This document shows, in pieces, positions 54,649 to 64,000 of a stretch of 64,000 nucleotides of DNA (position 1 is its first letter; each line of letters begins with the position of its first letter). The stretch is from positions 18,675-82,674 of the forward strand of contig VCJN01001113.1 in NCBI GenBank assembly GCA_006384855.1. Reading direction: 5' to 3'. The notes below the pieces were generated by a model, which was given only the letters and a program-made list of their open reading frames with translations, made no database searches and had not been told where the DNA came from. Origin of the DNA: Tetraselmis striata. Taxonomy: Eukaryota > Chlorophyta > Chlorodendrophyceae > Chlorodendrales > Chlorodendraceae. Position numbers and translations under genes: made by a program.

Positions 54649-55597
54649 GGTTGTTACTGAACTCAACAACAAACTGAATCCCAGATAATACATTGATAAT
54701 CCCGATTTGAAATGACAACATGGTATAACATTCAGCAAGCGCTTGCTCACACTGGTCTGCATACTCCTGCTTCCGTGGTTTTGTTGCCCATGTCGCTCAC
54801 CGCCCTGTGGCACCCTGGGAAAGCACTAATGCTAAACAGTTCGAACGTTCAGGGGGGAAATTTGCGTTTGTAACGCCGCCCTCCCCGTCCAAACTGCCCT
54901 GCACTGCTACTCGCAGCCCTCCCTGGCGCCTTTGCACCGAACGTCATGCCGACGCGCAGCTCCTCTGCCAATGTCGCCCACCTCGAAGCGGCCGGCTAGC
55001 GACTGCTTCCACTGCGCTCGTCAGCACGCGCGCAGCGACGGCGCGCACATATTACATACACCAGGCCAAAAACGAATAATGCCCCCCTTTTCCGGCCCGC
55101 ACCCACCTGTCTGTAAAGAGGTGCATTTATAACAGCGTTATAACCGATATGGCAAATAAACGTAACAGACGTTTTAATCTTACCCACAGCATTAGTTTCT
55201 GCCCAGGTGGCGCCTCACATGCCACTGACTCACATGCCAAAAGCACACCCCCAGGAGAGTGCTATACATGAGTGATGGCTCTTGCGAATGCTCCCCACAT
55301 CAGGGCATTCAGCGCCGGCTTAGGGTGGCCGGCATTGTGCAGAAATGCTGACAGGGATCCCGGGTATGCCGCTCCGGTCAATGCAGGCGGACGTTCCCTC
55401 CTCCCTGCAAGCAACCTCAAGCGAGCCGCGCCATCCTGCCAGCATGCAGCGATCCTGCAGCACTGCGGTCGCTACGCACGCATGGGAGAAACACTGCTTA
55501 TGCGGCTGTGTCAATCCTCATCCGGGTGGAAGCGCTGGCAAGAGGCATTGAGGGAAGCAGAACATCTCCCAGACGTGTGGGCAAGGGGTGGGGGGGT

Positions 55598-55629
<32 letters not shown>

Positions 55630-56028
55630 GTGTCATGTGATATATACAAATACAGATATATTCGCATATATATATACATACACATATATGTATGTATATT
55701 ATGTATGCATACATATGTATATATAGAGACACACATGTATATATATACATATATACATACATATATATTGTCCAGCCCAACAAGCATATTGGCCAGAGGG
55801 CAGGGTGGAGGTTGAGGGCTGAGATGCTGCTTACAGCTGAGAATGATGAGTATCCCAGCACCCACCCACCCACCCACCGCCTGGGCGGGCCCGACGACCG
55901 TCCTCGGCCCTCGGAATCCCGGGCCCTTCCTCCGCCTCCACCCCCGGCTGGGGATGGGGGCGGGGATCGTGCACGGGTGGCGCCTTGGTAGCCTTGGCCC
56001 CGCCCGTGCGGCCACTGCCACGGAGGAG
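54649..56028. other. Intergenic region with microsatellites
   Basis: No gene is supported. A poly(G) tract of about 45 nearly unbroken bases lies at about 55588-55628, followed by an AT-rich, ATAC/TATA-type microsatellite to about 55775. Open frames crossing these repeats are artefacts. Confidence 0.55.
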
Positions 56029-56780
56029 CAGTGTGAGCTGGACACCGGCGTCTCATGTCGTTGCTGGTCCGGTCAAGTCCCCGTTCGCTGTTCGTTGAGC
56101 ACCCTCTCCCTTCCTGTCATGTCGGCGCCTCCACATCACATTCGGCCGAGTGCCGCTATTGGAGTGGCCCGGGATGTTGTGCTGGGAAGGGAGTTCTACG
56201 TTCGGCGGAAGGGGACGCGGCCGAGCCGGCGGCGGATTTGGCGCTGGGCGGAACAGAGCGCACTGGACACCGGCGTCTTACGTCGTTGCTGGTCCGGTCG
56301 ACTCTCCATTCCCTACTCGTTGAGCACTCTCTCCCTTCCTGTCCTGTTGGCGCCTCCACATCACATTCGGCTCAGCGCCACTATTGGAGTGACCCGGGAT
56401 GTTGTGCTGTGGAAGGCGTTCTACGTTTGGCGGAAGGGGGCGCGACCGAGCTGGCGGCGGATTTGGCGCTGGGTCTGTTGCACGCCCGTGGCGCCCCGTT
56501 TTGGGTTCGGCCCCCCACTTTCCGCTCCTTGCTGCGAGACCTCTACTTCGAAGCCCCTTTCCTGTCGGCGCCTTCACATTACATTCGGCCTAGTGCCGCT
56601 ATTGGAGTGGCCCGGGATTGTGTGCTGGGGAGAGCATCCCTACTGCGTGGAGCGGCGGCTGGCTGGTGGCGATGCCTGATCGGTGGCTGTCATGCCGGTT
56701 CCCGCCTCTTGTGGCCCGTAGCTGGATTTTCTTCTGAATTTCTGCATGGGTTTCTTGAATTTTGCAGCTAGCACATGTAA
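56029..56780 (+). repeat. Three tandem repeats of about 225 bp with a LINE-like 3' end
   Basis: The block from GAGCTGGACACCGGCGTCT to GCGGCGGATTTGGCGCTGG occurs at about 56034-56250 and 56259-56474; a partial third copy (CATTCGGCC ... GCCCGGGATTGTGTGCTGGG) lies at about 56570-56630. Two frames stay open across the block, but neither has a recognisable domain. The end reads GCAGCTAGCACATGTAATCA, close to the GCTAGCTCATGTAAT end of the non-LTR elements, so this may be the 3' end of a related LINE. Confidence 0.55.
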
Positions 56781-56970
56781 TCACATTTAGTATCCCAGCC
56801 ACAACAAGTATCACATGACTCGACATGCGCTTCCTTTTTTGAAGCCCTGGAACGGGTAGTCCGCGTGCGCTGTCCGAGCGATTCACACCGTTGCAGACAT
56901 CTATTCTCATTGCCCCAGTGAAAGAGGCGGCACACCATGCCACCATCGCCCTCACGAGCGCTTATCACTG

Positions 56971-57838
56971 CTAGAAGCCTTGATTGAGCTGATAATTGAT
57001 CCAGTTGTTCGTGTAAGGCACGCCGGTGTAGACGCCAGGTTTGTCCTCCCGGGCGCATCCATCGCCCCATGACACAATGCCAATCACAATGTACCGTCCG
57101 TTGACATGTTCGACCAGCGGGCCACCGCTGTCAGCCTGGCAAGTATTAACGACTTTGGGCACTTTGCCCGAAGTGGTGAAGCCTTGGGCACATATCATGC
57201 TGTCCGTGAGCCTTCCGTTATACATTCCTGGCCCATTGCACTCGGCCGGAGACACCAGCTGCACCGTGCCAGATAGCAGCGTGTCGGAAACTCTCCCGTC
57301 TTCCCAGGTTTGGCCAAACCCCATCACAAATAGGTACTTTTCTTCGTCGGAAGTATCCAGAGGCCACCTCGAGAGTGCAGCAATTCCCCCCATCATGATT
57401 TTGGCTGGTCTGTCAAGCTTGAAGAGCATGATTGAGCATATCATTGACGGGCGGAGTGATTGGTCTCACGGTCCTATCTTCATCCTTGAACCCGGGTTGG
57501 GTGACGCTCTTCACAACAGTGAAGCTCTCATAGTCTCGGTCCGACACGGAGGTGGTCTGCCGGCCAATCTGCACCATTAGGCCCGTCGTGTGGTTGCAGT
57601 GGCCGGCGGTGAGGACAACATCAGGGCTAATGAGGGCGCCACCGCAGTATACCGAGTTATCGCCATGCTGTGAGTCCTCGGAGAACATTCATGGGATGAT
57701 CCGGGCGTAGAACGGGAGGTCCTCAACGGACGCGATCTCGCAGTTCACGCACGCCCCGCCGCCTGCATCCTCCGTTGGCGACGGTGTGGTGCGCGTGCAT
57801 ACCGCAGGAAGAACGAACAGCAGTGCCAGCACCGCCAT
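56971..57838 (-). pseudogene. Trypsin-like serine protease, broken
   Basis: From the ATG at 57838 the minus strand reads a signal peptide (MAVLALLFVLPAVCT), a propeptide-like stretch and PFYARIIP, then a TGA at 57691-57689. The S1 domain follows: CGGALISPDVVLTAGHC (His), PPVND (Asp), then a one-base frameshift near 57430, MLFKLDRP, CQADSGGPLV (Ser) and GIVSWGDGCAREDKPGVY. The triad residues are all still present; ADSGGP replaces the usual GDSGGP. With one stop and one frameshift it is a recent pseudogene, or contains two sequence errors. It would have been a secreted endopeptidase. Confidence 0.82.
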
Positions 57839-58441
57839 CGAGTGGCACACCGGCGGCGGCGGCTGCCGCGCCCCGTCGGCTCAGGTACATGGCCGACATC
57901 TCCACGCGCGCGGCCTTTGCCTACAATATCAGCAGATGGCAAACGACTCAGCCTGCACAATTATCGGGAGAAAGGTGCCAACTTGATGCCGTCCTGTGTA
58001 TGGGTGTCACTACGTGGCGAAAGATGAGGGCTAACATACCACCGGTACTCAGCACTTGTCTCAAGCACCATCGGAATAAGCTAGTGCAGCAGCCCGAGCA
58101 TACGCCACAAACATTTGGTAAAGAGTATCTGCTGAGAGGTGTTGAGACGCTATCCGGTATCAACTCGCGCGAATAACTCGCCGACACGGAATGTCGCAGC
58201 TGTCAACGGACAGAACCGGGGCGGTGCTGAGACGCGGTCTGCTGAACGGAGTTGTGAGGCACGATCATAACAACGTCTGCTTCATCGGTTTACACCGCTC
58301 GCCGCCCGTCGTGTCACGCCAGCTCGGCAGTTGCTTCACCTGTCATACACCGCTCACAGACTGCTTGCTCACATGACAGGGCGAGCGAATATCGTACCTA
58401 AACAACGGTAGTGGCGTTCTTCATCGTACAGGTTCAGTACG
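57839..58441. other. Intergenic region
   Basis: No gene is recognised on either strand between the protease relic and the retrotransposon. Confidence 0.45.
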
Positions 58442-58449
58442 TACAACAA

Positions 58450-61400
58450 TAGGGTTCGGGTACGGGTTCGGGTGAGACCTCCGATGATCAACCCACAACC
58501 ATGGTTGTCCAACGCCACCTCAGCCGTGCGATTCGCTTGCGTGACTTCGTGGCCCTCGATCTCAGCTTCCAGCATACTGGTGCCCTCACGACTTGATACC
58601 CTGCGCATGTATATAGCGCGTGCGGGCCAGGCTCCCTATCGCTTTTCCGGTCGGATCACGAGTCAGCCCGCAAGATTCCCCATGCTGCTTATTCGGCCGC
58701 CGCTGCGCGGGTACTGGGCCTTTGCCCGCGCGGAGGTTCCGCGCTTGTCACTTGATTGCCCTGGCCCCACGTGTGGTAGTGATCCCTTATGGCTTCGCTT
58801 TACGGATGGCTCGAACCGGAGCGCTACGCACGGATTTCATCGTGGATCATCTACCCATATGCCTCGTAGCGAACTACAAGCACCGCATGCATACCGCTTT
58901 GAAGAATGTGTGGGCATCTGTGGCAATTGATGCGGGGGCGGTGCTTGACCGGGATGACCGCTCGGGAGCCGGCGACTTGACCCTAGAGACGAGTGGGTTG
59001 CGCCCAGCGGACCGCTCGCGGCCGTCGGACTTGGCGCTGGCAGGGGTGGTGGGGGGGGGGGGGGGGGGGGCGGCGTGCGATTGCATGATCGACTTCTCGT
59101 GCGTGTCCTCCACGACCCCGCCCACTTGGAGCAACGACCCCCGCTAGTGCACCCCGGGAATCGCGGCGACCGAGGCGGAGCAAGTTAAGTTGGCAGCGGG
59201 CGTCTTCCGCCCCAGTGCAGGGTGTTCACCGGTACTACCCTTTTGTGGTTGAGGACCGCGGCCGTCTCGGGAAGTTCGCTTTGACGGTGGTCTACATCTT
59301 CGAGGTGTTGTTGGCTGTGCGCAACTTCCCTCGCGGTCCTTCCGCCTCGACCTCATGCTTCCTTCGTGGTCAATCCGTTCAGGCACTTCGGAACTTTGTC
59401 GCTAGCCAACCTGCCGAGTTCCGCCGTCACCTGTCGCGCACACGGCGGGGGCTGTTGCAGCGGGTCTCGGCTTGCGTGCATGGTACCGCCTGAGCGGCAT
59501 TCTCTCTGCCGGTGTGCAAATGGCCAAGTCTGATGCGTGGACTCGTGCCCATTCTGCGTCTTCTCATGTTACTGCTTTTGTTATGTACTCTACACTGCTG
59601 TACTTTGTACTGCGGGAGCCGACGAAGGAGCGAAGAACTGGCGACTGAGGCGGACGAGAACGAGTACAAGCCAAGCGAAGTACGAGTATGAGCATTGCGA
59701 GTGCGAGTACAAGTGAAGGCGAAGTACCGGTACGAGGACGACGAGGCGCCAGTACGAGCGACTACCAGGCGACTAGTAGTGCATGACAGTATTACGAGTA
59801 CCCACATGGGGTGCGAGTAACCTGTACTTACGCATGCGTACCAGCAGGAGCGCGATTGTCGTACGCTATGGTGTCACCTGCTAGAGGATGATGATACCAA
59901 GCGTAAGACAATCGCGCTCCTGCTGGTACGCAGGCGTAAGTACATGTTACTCGCACCCCATGTGGGTACTCCGAAACCAAGTGTTACAGCCCCCTTAGGA
60001 CTTATGCCGAATAGCCGTCTGGCCATAGATAGTCCTAAAGCAGGAGCTGTGTCGAGGGCCCATTGGATCGTTATTCCACATGGCTAGGAATAATGAGCGG
60101 AGATTTGGGAAAAGGGATTCTTACAGTACCGGAAGCTGGTAACCTGGGTGACTGGCCCGGCGGTGGTTTTGCCGGCCTATTTATAGTCGCTGGTTTCCGT
60201 CATTCCGTGCGCTGTGTACTGATCCAATTTCCGCCACTTGTGCTGCGTGTAACTACTAGACTCTCATACTAAAATCGACATGTCCGGTCCTAATCCGCGG
60301 CCCGTCGCTATTTTAGTCACATACTACTAAGTACAGACACGGTTCCTAGCACCTTCGCCTGTCCGCAGCACAGCGGTTATTATATTTTTTATACTATTGC
60401 TATAGCAAATGCTATAGCGTTCTAGATGGTTCTACACCCCTCCACATAAGTCCGGGTTTTGCATTTTCGATCGCAAAGCGCATGCATGGGCGAGGATAAC
60501 GCCGGCTGCATGTGCATACATGCCAACTACAGTGGGAATAGTTCGGGCAAACGCCTATTGTGCGCTTTATACCCACCCGCGCGACAACACGACCATTTGT
60601 GGGCGCCCTTGAAAAAACGCGAAATCATTGCATGATGCGTTGGCGCTAGAAAATTGTGGGTTGCGCCAACCGTCCAAACCTATGGAAATAGCGGCACTCG
60701 TCGCACCAAACTCGGTGAATACGGCCCTTGGCATAAGTTGCACACACCGTGCGTGTAGGCCACTGAAAGCATGTCGCTATAGGCAGACGTGACACCCCAA
60801 CGACAAGTTGGCCACTGTGGCGAGCAGTTTTGGGATGAAAATGCTGCTGTTTCTGTGGCGAACGCACGTGGGAGAGGCGTTCGATGGCCTCCTTGGCGTA
60901 GGGCAATGCTCTACTATGGGGGCGCGTGGTGGAATTCCAGTTGCACCGTTTCGTGGGCGGGGTGGCGCGGTAGGGGCGTGGACTATAATTAATATGAAAT
61001 ACCTTGAAAAATGCTGTGGAAAATGGCATTTTGGCTGGTAGGTGTGTGTATCGCTAGGAGGCGGCACATGCCAAGTGTTGGTGGTCCGTGGTCATCCACA
61101 CACAAAACGCTCTCGCGCAACCGAGTATGGGGCTTAGACACGCACTTGGCGCAAAGCCACGCGCCCGACATGGGTGGGCACATGAGGCAGTGAGGGGCAA
61201 CTTGGATGATCATCTTTGGGGATTTTTCCCGGGGCCCCAAAAATCGGTTTTTTGATATTGGAAGACTGATTTCGACGCAAATTTGAACGAGAAATTGCGT
61301 GGTATTTTTAAAAAGTTTTTCTGAGCAAACCCTGAGAAGTTATAGCGTTTTAAAGCCGAGGGGGTGTTGCTGAGCGTGGCCAACACTGATGCCATGTCAG

Positions 61401-62247
61401 TATCGCAACGCGACATGTACTAGCAGCCACCCACACGGCTGCACCCCAACCAAATGCACCCGAGCCCCTCACCAATGTGTTTCCTCACGCGTTCATGGCC
61501 ATCCCGCCGTGTGGTTGTCTATTCACGCGCGTCGGCGTGTGCGCGATACCGACCCTGGTTTTGGTGCAGTTGCAGGCGACGCCCATCCACGCACCAAGTG
61601 CAGCGTGACACCCTAGTCAAAGGTCTTTAAGCTTCGGTTTGAGCCACTCGTTATGCAGGTCTTATAAAACCCTCTGAGGTTTCAGGGTTTCATCTCATAT
61701 AACCTACGTTCAGGTACCCTGGACTTCTGAAGTCTTGAGATTGCCGAAAAGGGACCCCAAACTTATGTGGAGGGGTGTAGTAGGCTCTAGTACCTATTAC
61801 TAACACTCCACTAAGGCAGCGCTCCATCTCACGCTTGGTATCATCATCCTCTAGCAGGTGACACCATAGCGTACGACAATCGCGCTCCTGCTGGTACGCA
61901 TGCGTAAGTACAGGTTACTCGCACCCCATGTGGGTACTCGTAATACTGTCATGCACTACTAGTCGCCTGGTAGTCGCTCGTACTGGCGCCTCGTCGTCCT
62001 CGTACCAGTACTTCGCCTTCACTTGTACTCGCACTCGCAATGCTCATACTCGTACTTCGCTTGGCTTGTACTCGTTCTCGTCCGCCTCAGTCGCCAGTTC
62101 TTCGCTCCTTCGTCGGCTCCCGCAGTACAAAGTACAGCAGTGTAGAGTACATAACAGCTTTCACCTCGCAGTCGCTGTAGAGGACCTTTCTGATGGTCCT
62201 TTTTTGGTGATTTCCTGATATCGCCTTCTGTTGCTAGCTCATGTAAT
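58450..62247 (+). mobile_element. Non-LTR retrotransposon copy 2, split by a DNA transposon
   Basis: 58450-59578 and 62162-62247 together match copy 1 (7445-8636) at about 95%. The 8-bp TACAACAA at 58442-58449 and 62248-62255 is a probable target-site duplication. Coding traces include DHLPICLVANYKHRMHTALK, RPSD, CDCMIDFSCV and YYPFVVEDRGRLGKFAL. Here the frame between zinc knuckle and endonuclease-like part is kept, but a TAG replaces the Trp codon of copy 1 near 59144 and a poly(G) run has grown at about 59049-59070. The element was already in place when the foldback transposon entered it. Confidence 0.8.
59579..62156. mobile_element. 2578-bp foldback-like DNA transposon
   Basis: The ends are TGTTATGTACTC... 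and its reverse complement, extending as inverted repeats of about 326 bp (59579-59904 and 61831-62156). GCTTT is duplicated at 59574-59578 and 62157-62161, giving a 5-bp target site; the uninterrupted site is seen in copy 1 at 8548-8552 with one base changed. The left repeat is followed by a partial inverted copy of itself (59907-59968), so that end can fold back alone. Between the repeats a minus-strand frame (60646-61029) ends VCATYAKGRIHRVWCDECRY, a possible zinc-finger remnant. No transposase is recognised, so it is probably non-autonomous. Confidence 0.88.
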
Positions 62248-62255
62248 TACAACAA

Positions 62256-63424
62256 CCGCCAGCGCGTGCGTGCGTGTGAGGGTATACCGGGACGGGTACC
62301 GAAGGCGGAGCAGGCAGACGGGCAGCGAGCGAACTCCGATAGTAGGGAGCGGGCGAATACGAGAACAGCGAAGGGGCACGTCGTGCGGGTATTTGTGAAC
62401 TTAGCCAGGCACACCGACCTGCACCTGCAGGTACAACGCAGCTTAATAGCAGTTTGGTGGTGCTCGGGGGAGTACTGGATGTCGTACATCGGGACTGGGA
62501 CGATGACAAACGGTTGCAGACGACGCGTCACTCGTCGTCTGGGCACAATAATCCTTGGGTACCCGGTGGGATCTCCTTGCAGGTCATCTCGAACCAGTGT
62601 TGGCCGCATCGATCACGACACAAAACAGCTTCAAAAATCCAATTCGTGAATGGTTTGTTTTGCTGTTCGGACGCATAACACGTCTTGGATTGCATTGATA
62701 CACAAAGCATCCACCTATCTAGTAGCACATTATCTGCATGAAGATGAGTCATCGACCTACTCAGCATGGTACCGTCCAGTATGAAGGATTACCATTGCCA
62801 TATATACTATAAAATAAAAGGATTTTATTCCGCCGCCGTATTATATATGTTCCGCCGCGGCTGACGATACGACCCCATACTACTGCGCTACGACCAGTAT
62901 CATGCAGCGAAACTGGAAGATGGCAGGTTGTTATGGCTGCTTACGGCGTCCGGCGTACGGCTGAAATCCAATTCGTGACTGGTTTGTTTTGCTGTTCGGA
63001 CGCATAACACGTCTTGGATTGCATTGATACACAAAGCATCCACCTATCTAGTAGCACATTATCTGCATGAAGATGAGTCATCGACCTACTCAGCATGGTA
63101 CCAGTATGAAGGATTACCATTGCGGGAATGGGACAAGATCATAGCGTAAACGGTAGAGGCCACTATACTTCACTTATGACTCACTGAAAATGGGACATTA
63201 TACTAGCTTTAAACCCTGTGCAGGTTTTTAGGGTTCGCGTGTACTGGCACAAAGTACATGATCACTTCGTGGCGGCGGAACGACCCAAAGGCGGCGGGTC
63301 GAGGCAGGTTCTCCGAAGGTAGGTAGGTTGGTAGGTTGCCGCGAAGTCGGGGCAGTTCTCCGTTTCCCACACCTGCCTAACAGTTCTCGCTGATACAAGT
63401 AGGAAGTAGGGCTGCGGGGTCAGT
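62256..63424. repeat. Repeat-rich flank with two 155-bp direct repeats
   Basis: 62637-62799 and 62967-63125 are nearly identical (TCCAATTCGTGAMTGGTTTG ... TATGAAGGATTACCATTGC), separated by about 170 bp. The spacer contains the reverse complement (62895-62945) of the segment at 21283-21330. This looks like a short element with terminal direct repeats. A telomere-like TTTTTAGGGTT lies at about 63226. No gene is seen. Confidence 0.6.
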
Positions 63425-64000
63425 ATGGGTTCCCCCTTGCGGGCTATACACGAACTTCGCGCCGCACTCGGGGAGGTGCGGGAACTCCTTACAGAAAATG
63501 AGGGATTGATGAGTAGGGAAGTTCTTCTCGAGATGGCAACAAGTTGTATCGGGTCTGCCGTTGGCCGGCCCGTCTCCTCGCGTGGGGCAGCATTGCGTGA
63601 TGTTGCGACCTTCGAAGAGTCGTTAAGGGGGGGTGCCCAGCGCCCCACTGCGTCTTTGGCCGAAGTAGTGGCGTCTAAAGAGGGTGCCGCAGGCAGCCCC
63701 GGCATGCAAGGCAGCGCTAGGCGTTCCGACGCGGCAGTTGCAGGCGCCCCACGGCCCACCCCGGCTGAGGATGAGGTACAACCACACCATATCGGTAGTC
63801 ACTGGCTTCCTGCCGAAGACGGCCACACTGAATATGCCGACTACAAAGCGGTCAAGTCGGTGATCTCAGGCCTCCCTACTAAATGGCGATTTTTGTATGC
63901 CTCGGCGGCTACAAAGGTATGCTGCCCCTCGTCAAATAATTTCCGCGTGCAGGTAGCAGTCACCTGCGGTCGAACCAACGGAACTCTGTTTGTTTACAGG
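63425..64000 (+). CDS. Partial ORF, possible ORF1 of a YR-type element
   Basis: The frame is open from the ATG at 63425 to the end of the window (192 codons, no stop). It begins MGSPLRAIHELRAALGEVRE, a probable coiled coil, has a low-complexity middle and the segment DYKAVKSVISGLPTKWRFLY. The layout, a short N-terminal helix then an acidic linker, resembles the ORF1 at 21451 but the similarity is weak. Codon 165 onwards begins GTATGC, so an intron donor could end the coding part at about 63915. Confidence 0.4.
   Translation, partial: MGSPLRAIHELRAALGEVRELLTENEGLMSREVLLEMATSCIGSAVGRPVSSRGAALRDVATFEESLRGGAQRPTASLAEVVASKEGAAGSPGMQGSARRSDAAVAGAPRPTPAEDEVQPHHIGSHWLPAEDGHTEYADYKAVKSVISGLPTKWRFLYASAATKVCCPSSNNFRVQVAVTCGRTNGTLFVYR

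Overview
This is a piece of a GC-rich eukaryotic nuclear genome. The genes have many short exons separated by GT-AG introns, often with long poly(C) or poly(G) runs. Plant-type telomere-like TTTAGGG motifs, a cytochrome-b5-free (plant-type) fatty acid 2-hydroxylase and a Golgi glycosyltransferase carrying ShKT domains fit a green alga best. The species cannot be fixed from the sequence, and other microalgal lineages are possible.

Layout. 0.5-6.6 kb (minus): a 12-exon gene for a type II membrane protein with three ShKT domains and a GT8 glycosyltransferase domain. 7.3-8.6 kb: a 5'-truncated non-LTR retrotransposon with target-site duplication. 9.1-16.5 kb: a young Ty1/copia element (TSD AAGTG, near-identical LTRs) whose Gag-Pol carries an extra cytosine-C5 DNA methyltransferase (DNMT) domain between Gag and protease. 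17-24 kb: two decayed tyrosine-recombinase (YR) elements of one family, facing opposite ways, each with an ORF1 and a YR gene but no reverse transcriptase. 25-37.4 kb: the main host gene island, with a DeSI/PPPDE thiol peptidase gene (+), a fatty acid 2-hydroxylase gene (-) and a prohibitin-2 gene (+); the last two are divergent. 39-41 kb: two tRNA-derived SINE copies. 41-42 kb and 53.7-54.6 kb: a Cys-rich secreted protein gene and a broken paralogue. 44-51.8 kb: a 7.8-kb region bounded by inverted repeats next to TTAA/TTAT, with decayed transposon-like genes, a 30-bp minisatellite and a ~370-bp tandem array. 56-58 kb: a tandem-repeat block and a trypsin-like pseudogene. 58.4-62.2 kb: a second copy of the 7.3-kb retrotransposon, split by a 2.6-kb foldback-like DNA transposon with 326-bp inverted repeats and a 5-bp TSD. 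The window ends inside an open ORF that may be ORF1 of another YR-type element.

How the genes relate. The host genes are ordinary cell functions: Golgi glycosylation, deSUMOylation/deubiquitination, sphingolipid hydroxylation and mitochondrial inner-membrane scaffolding. No operon-like pathway links them. About half of the window is mobile or repetitive. The most notable item is the copia element with its own DNA methyltransferase, which could methylate its own DNA copies or change host silencing.
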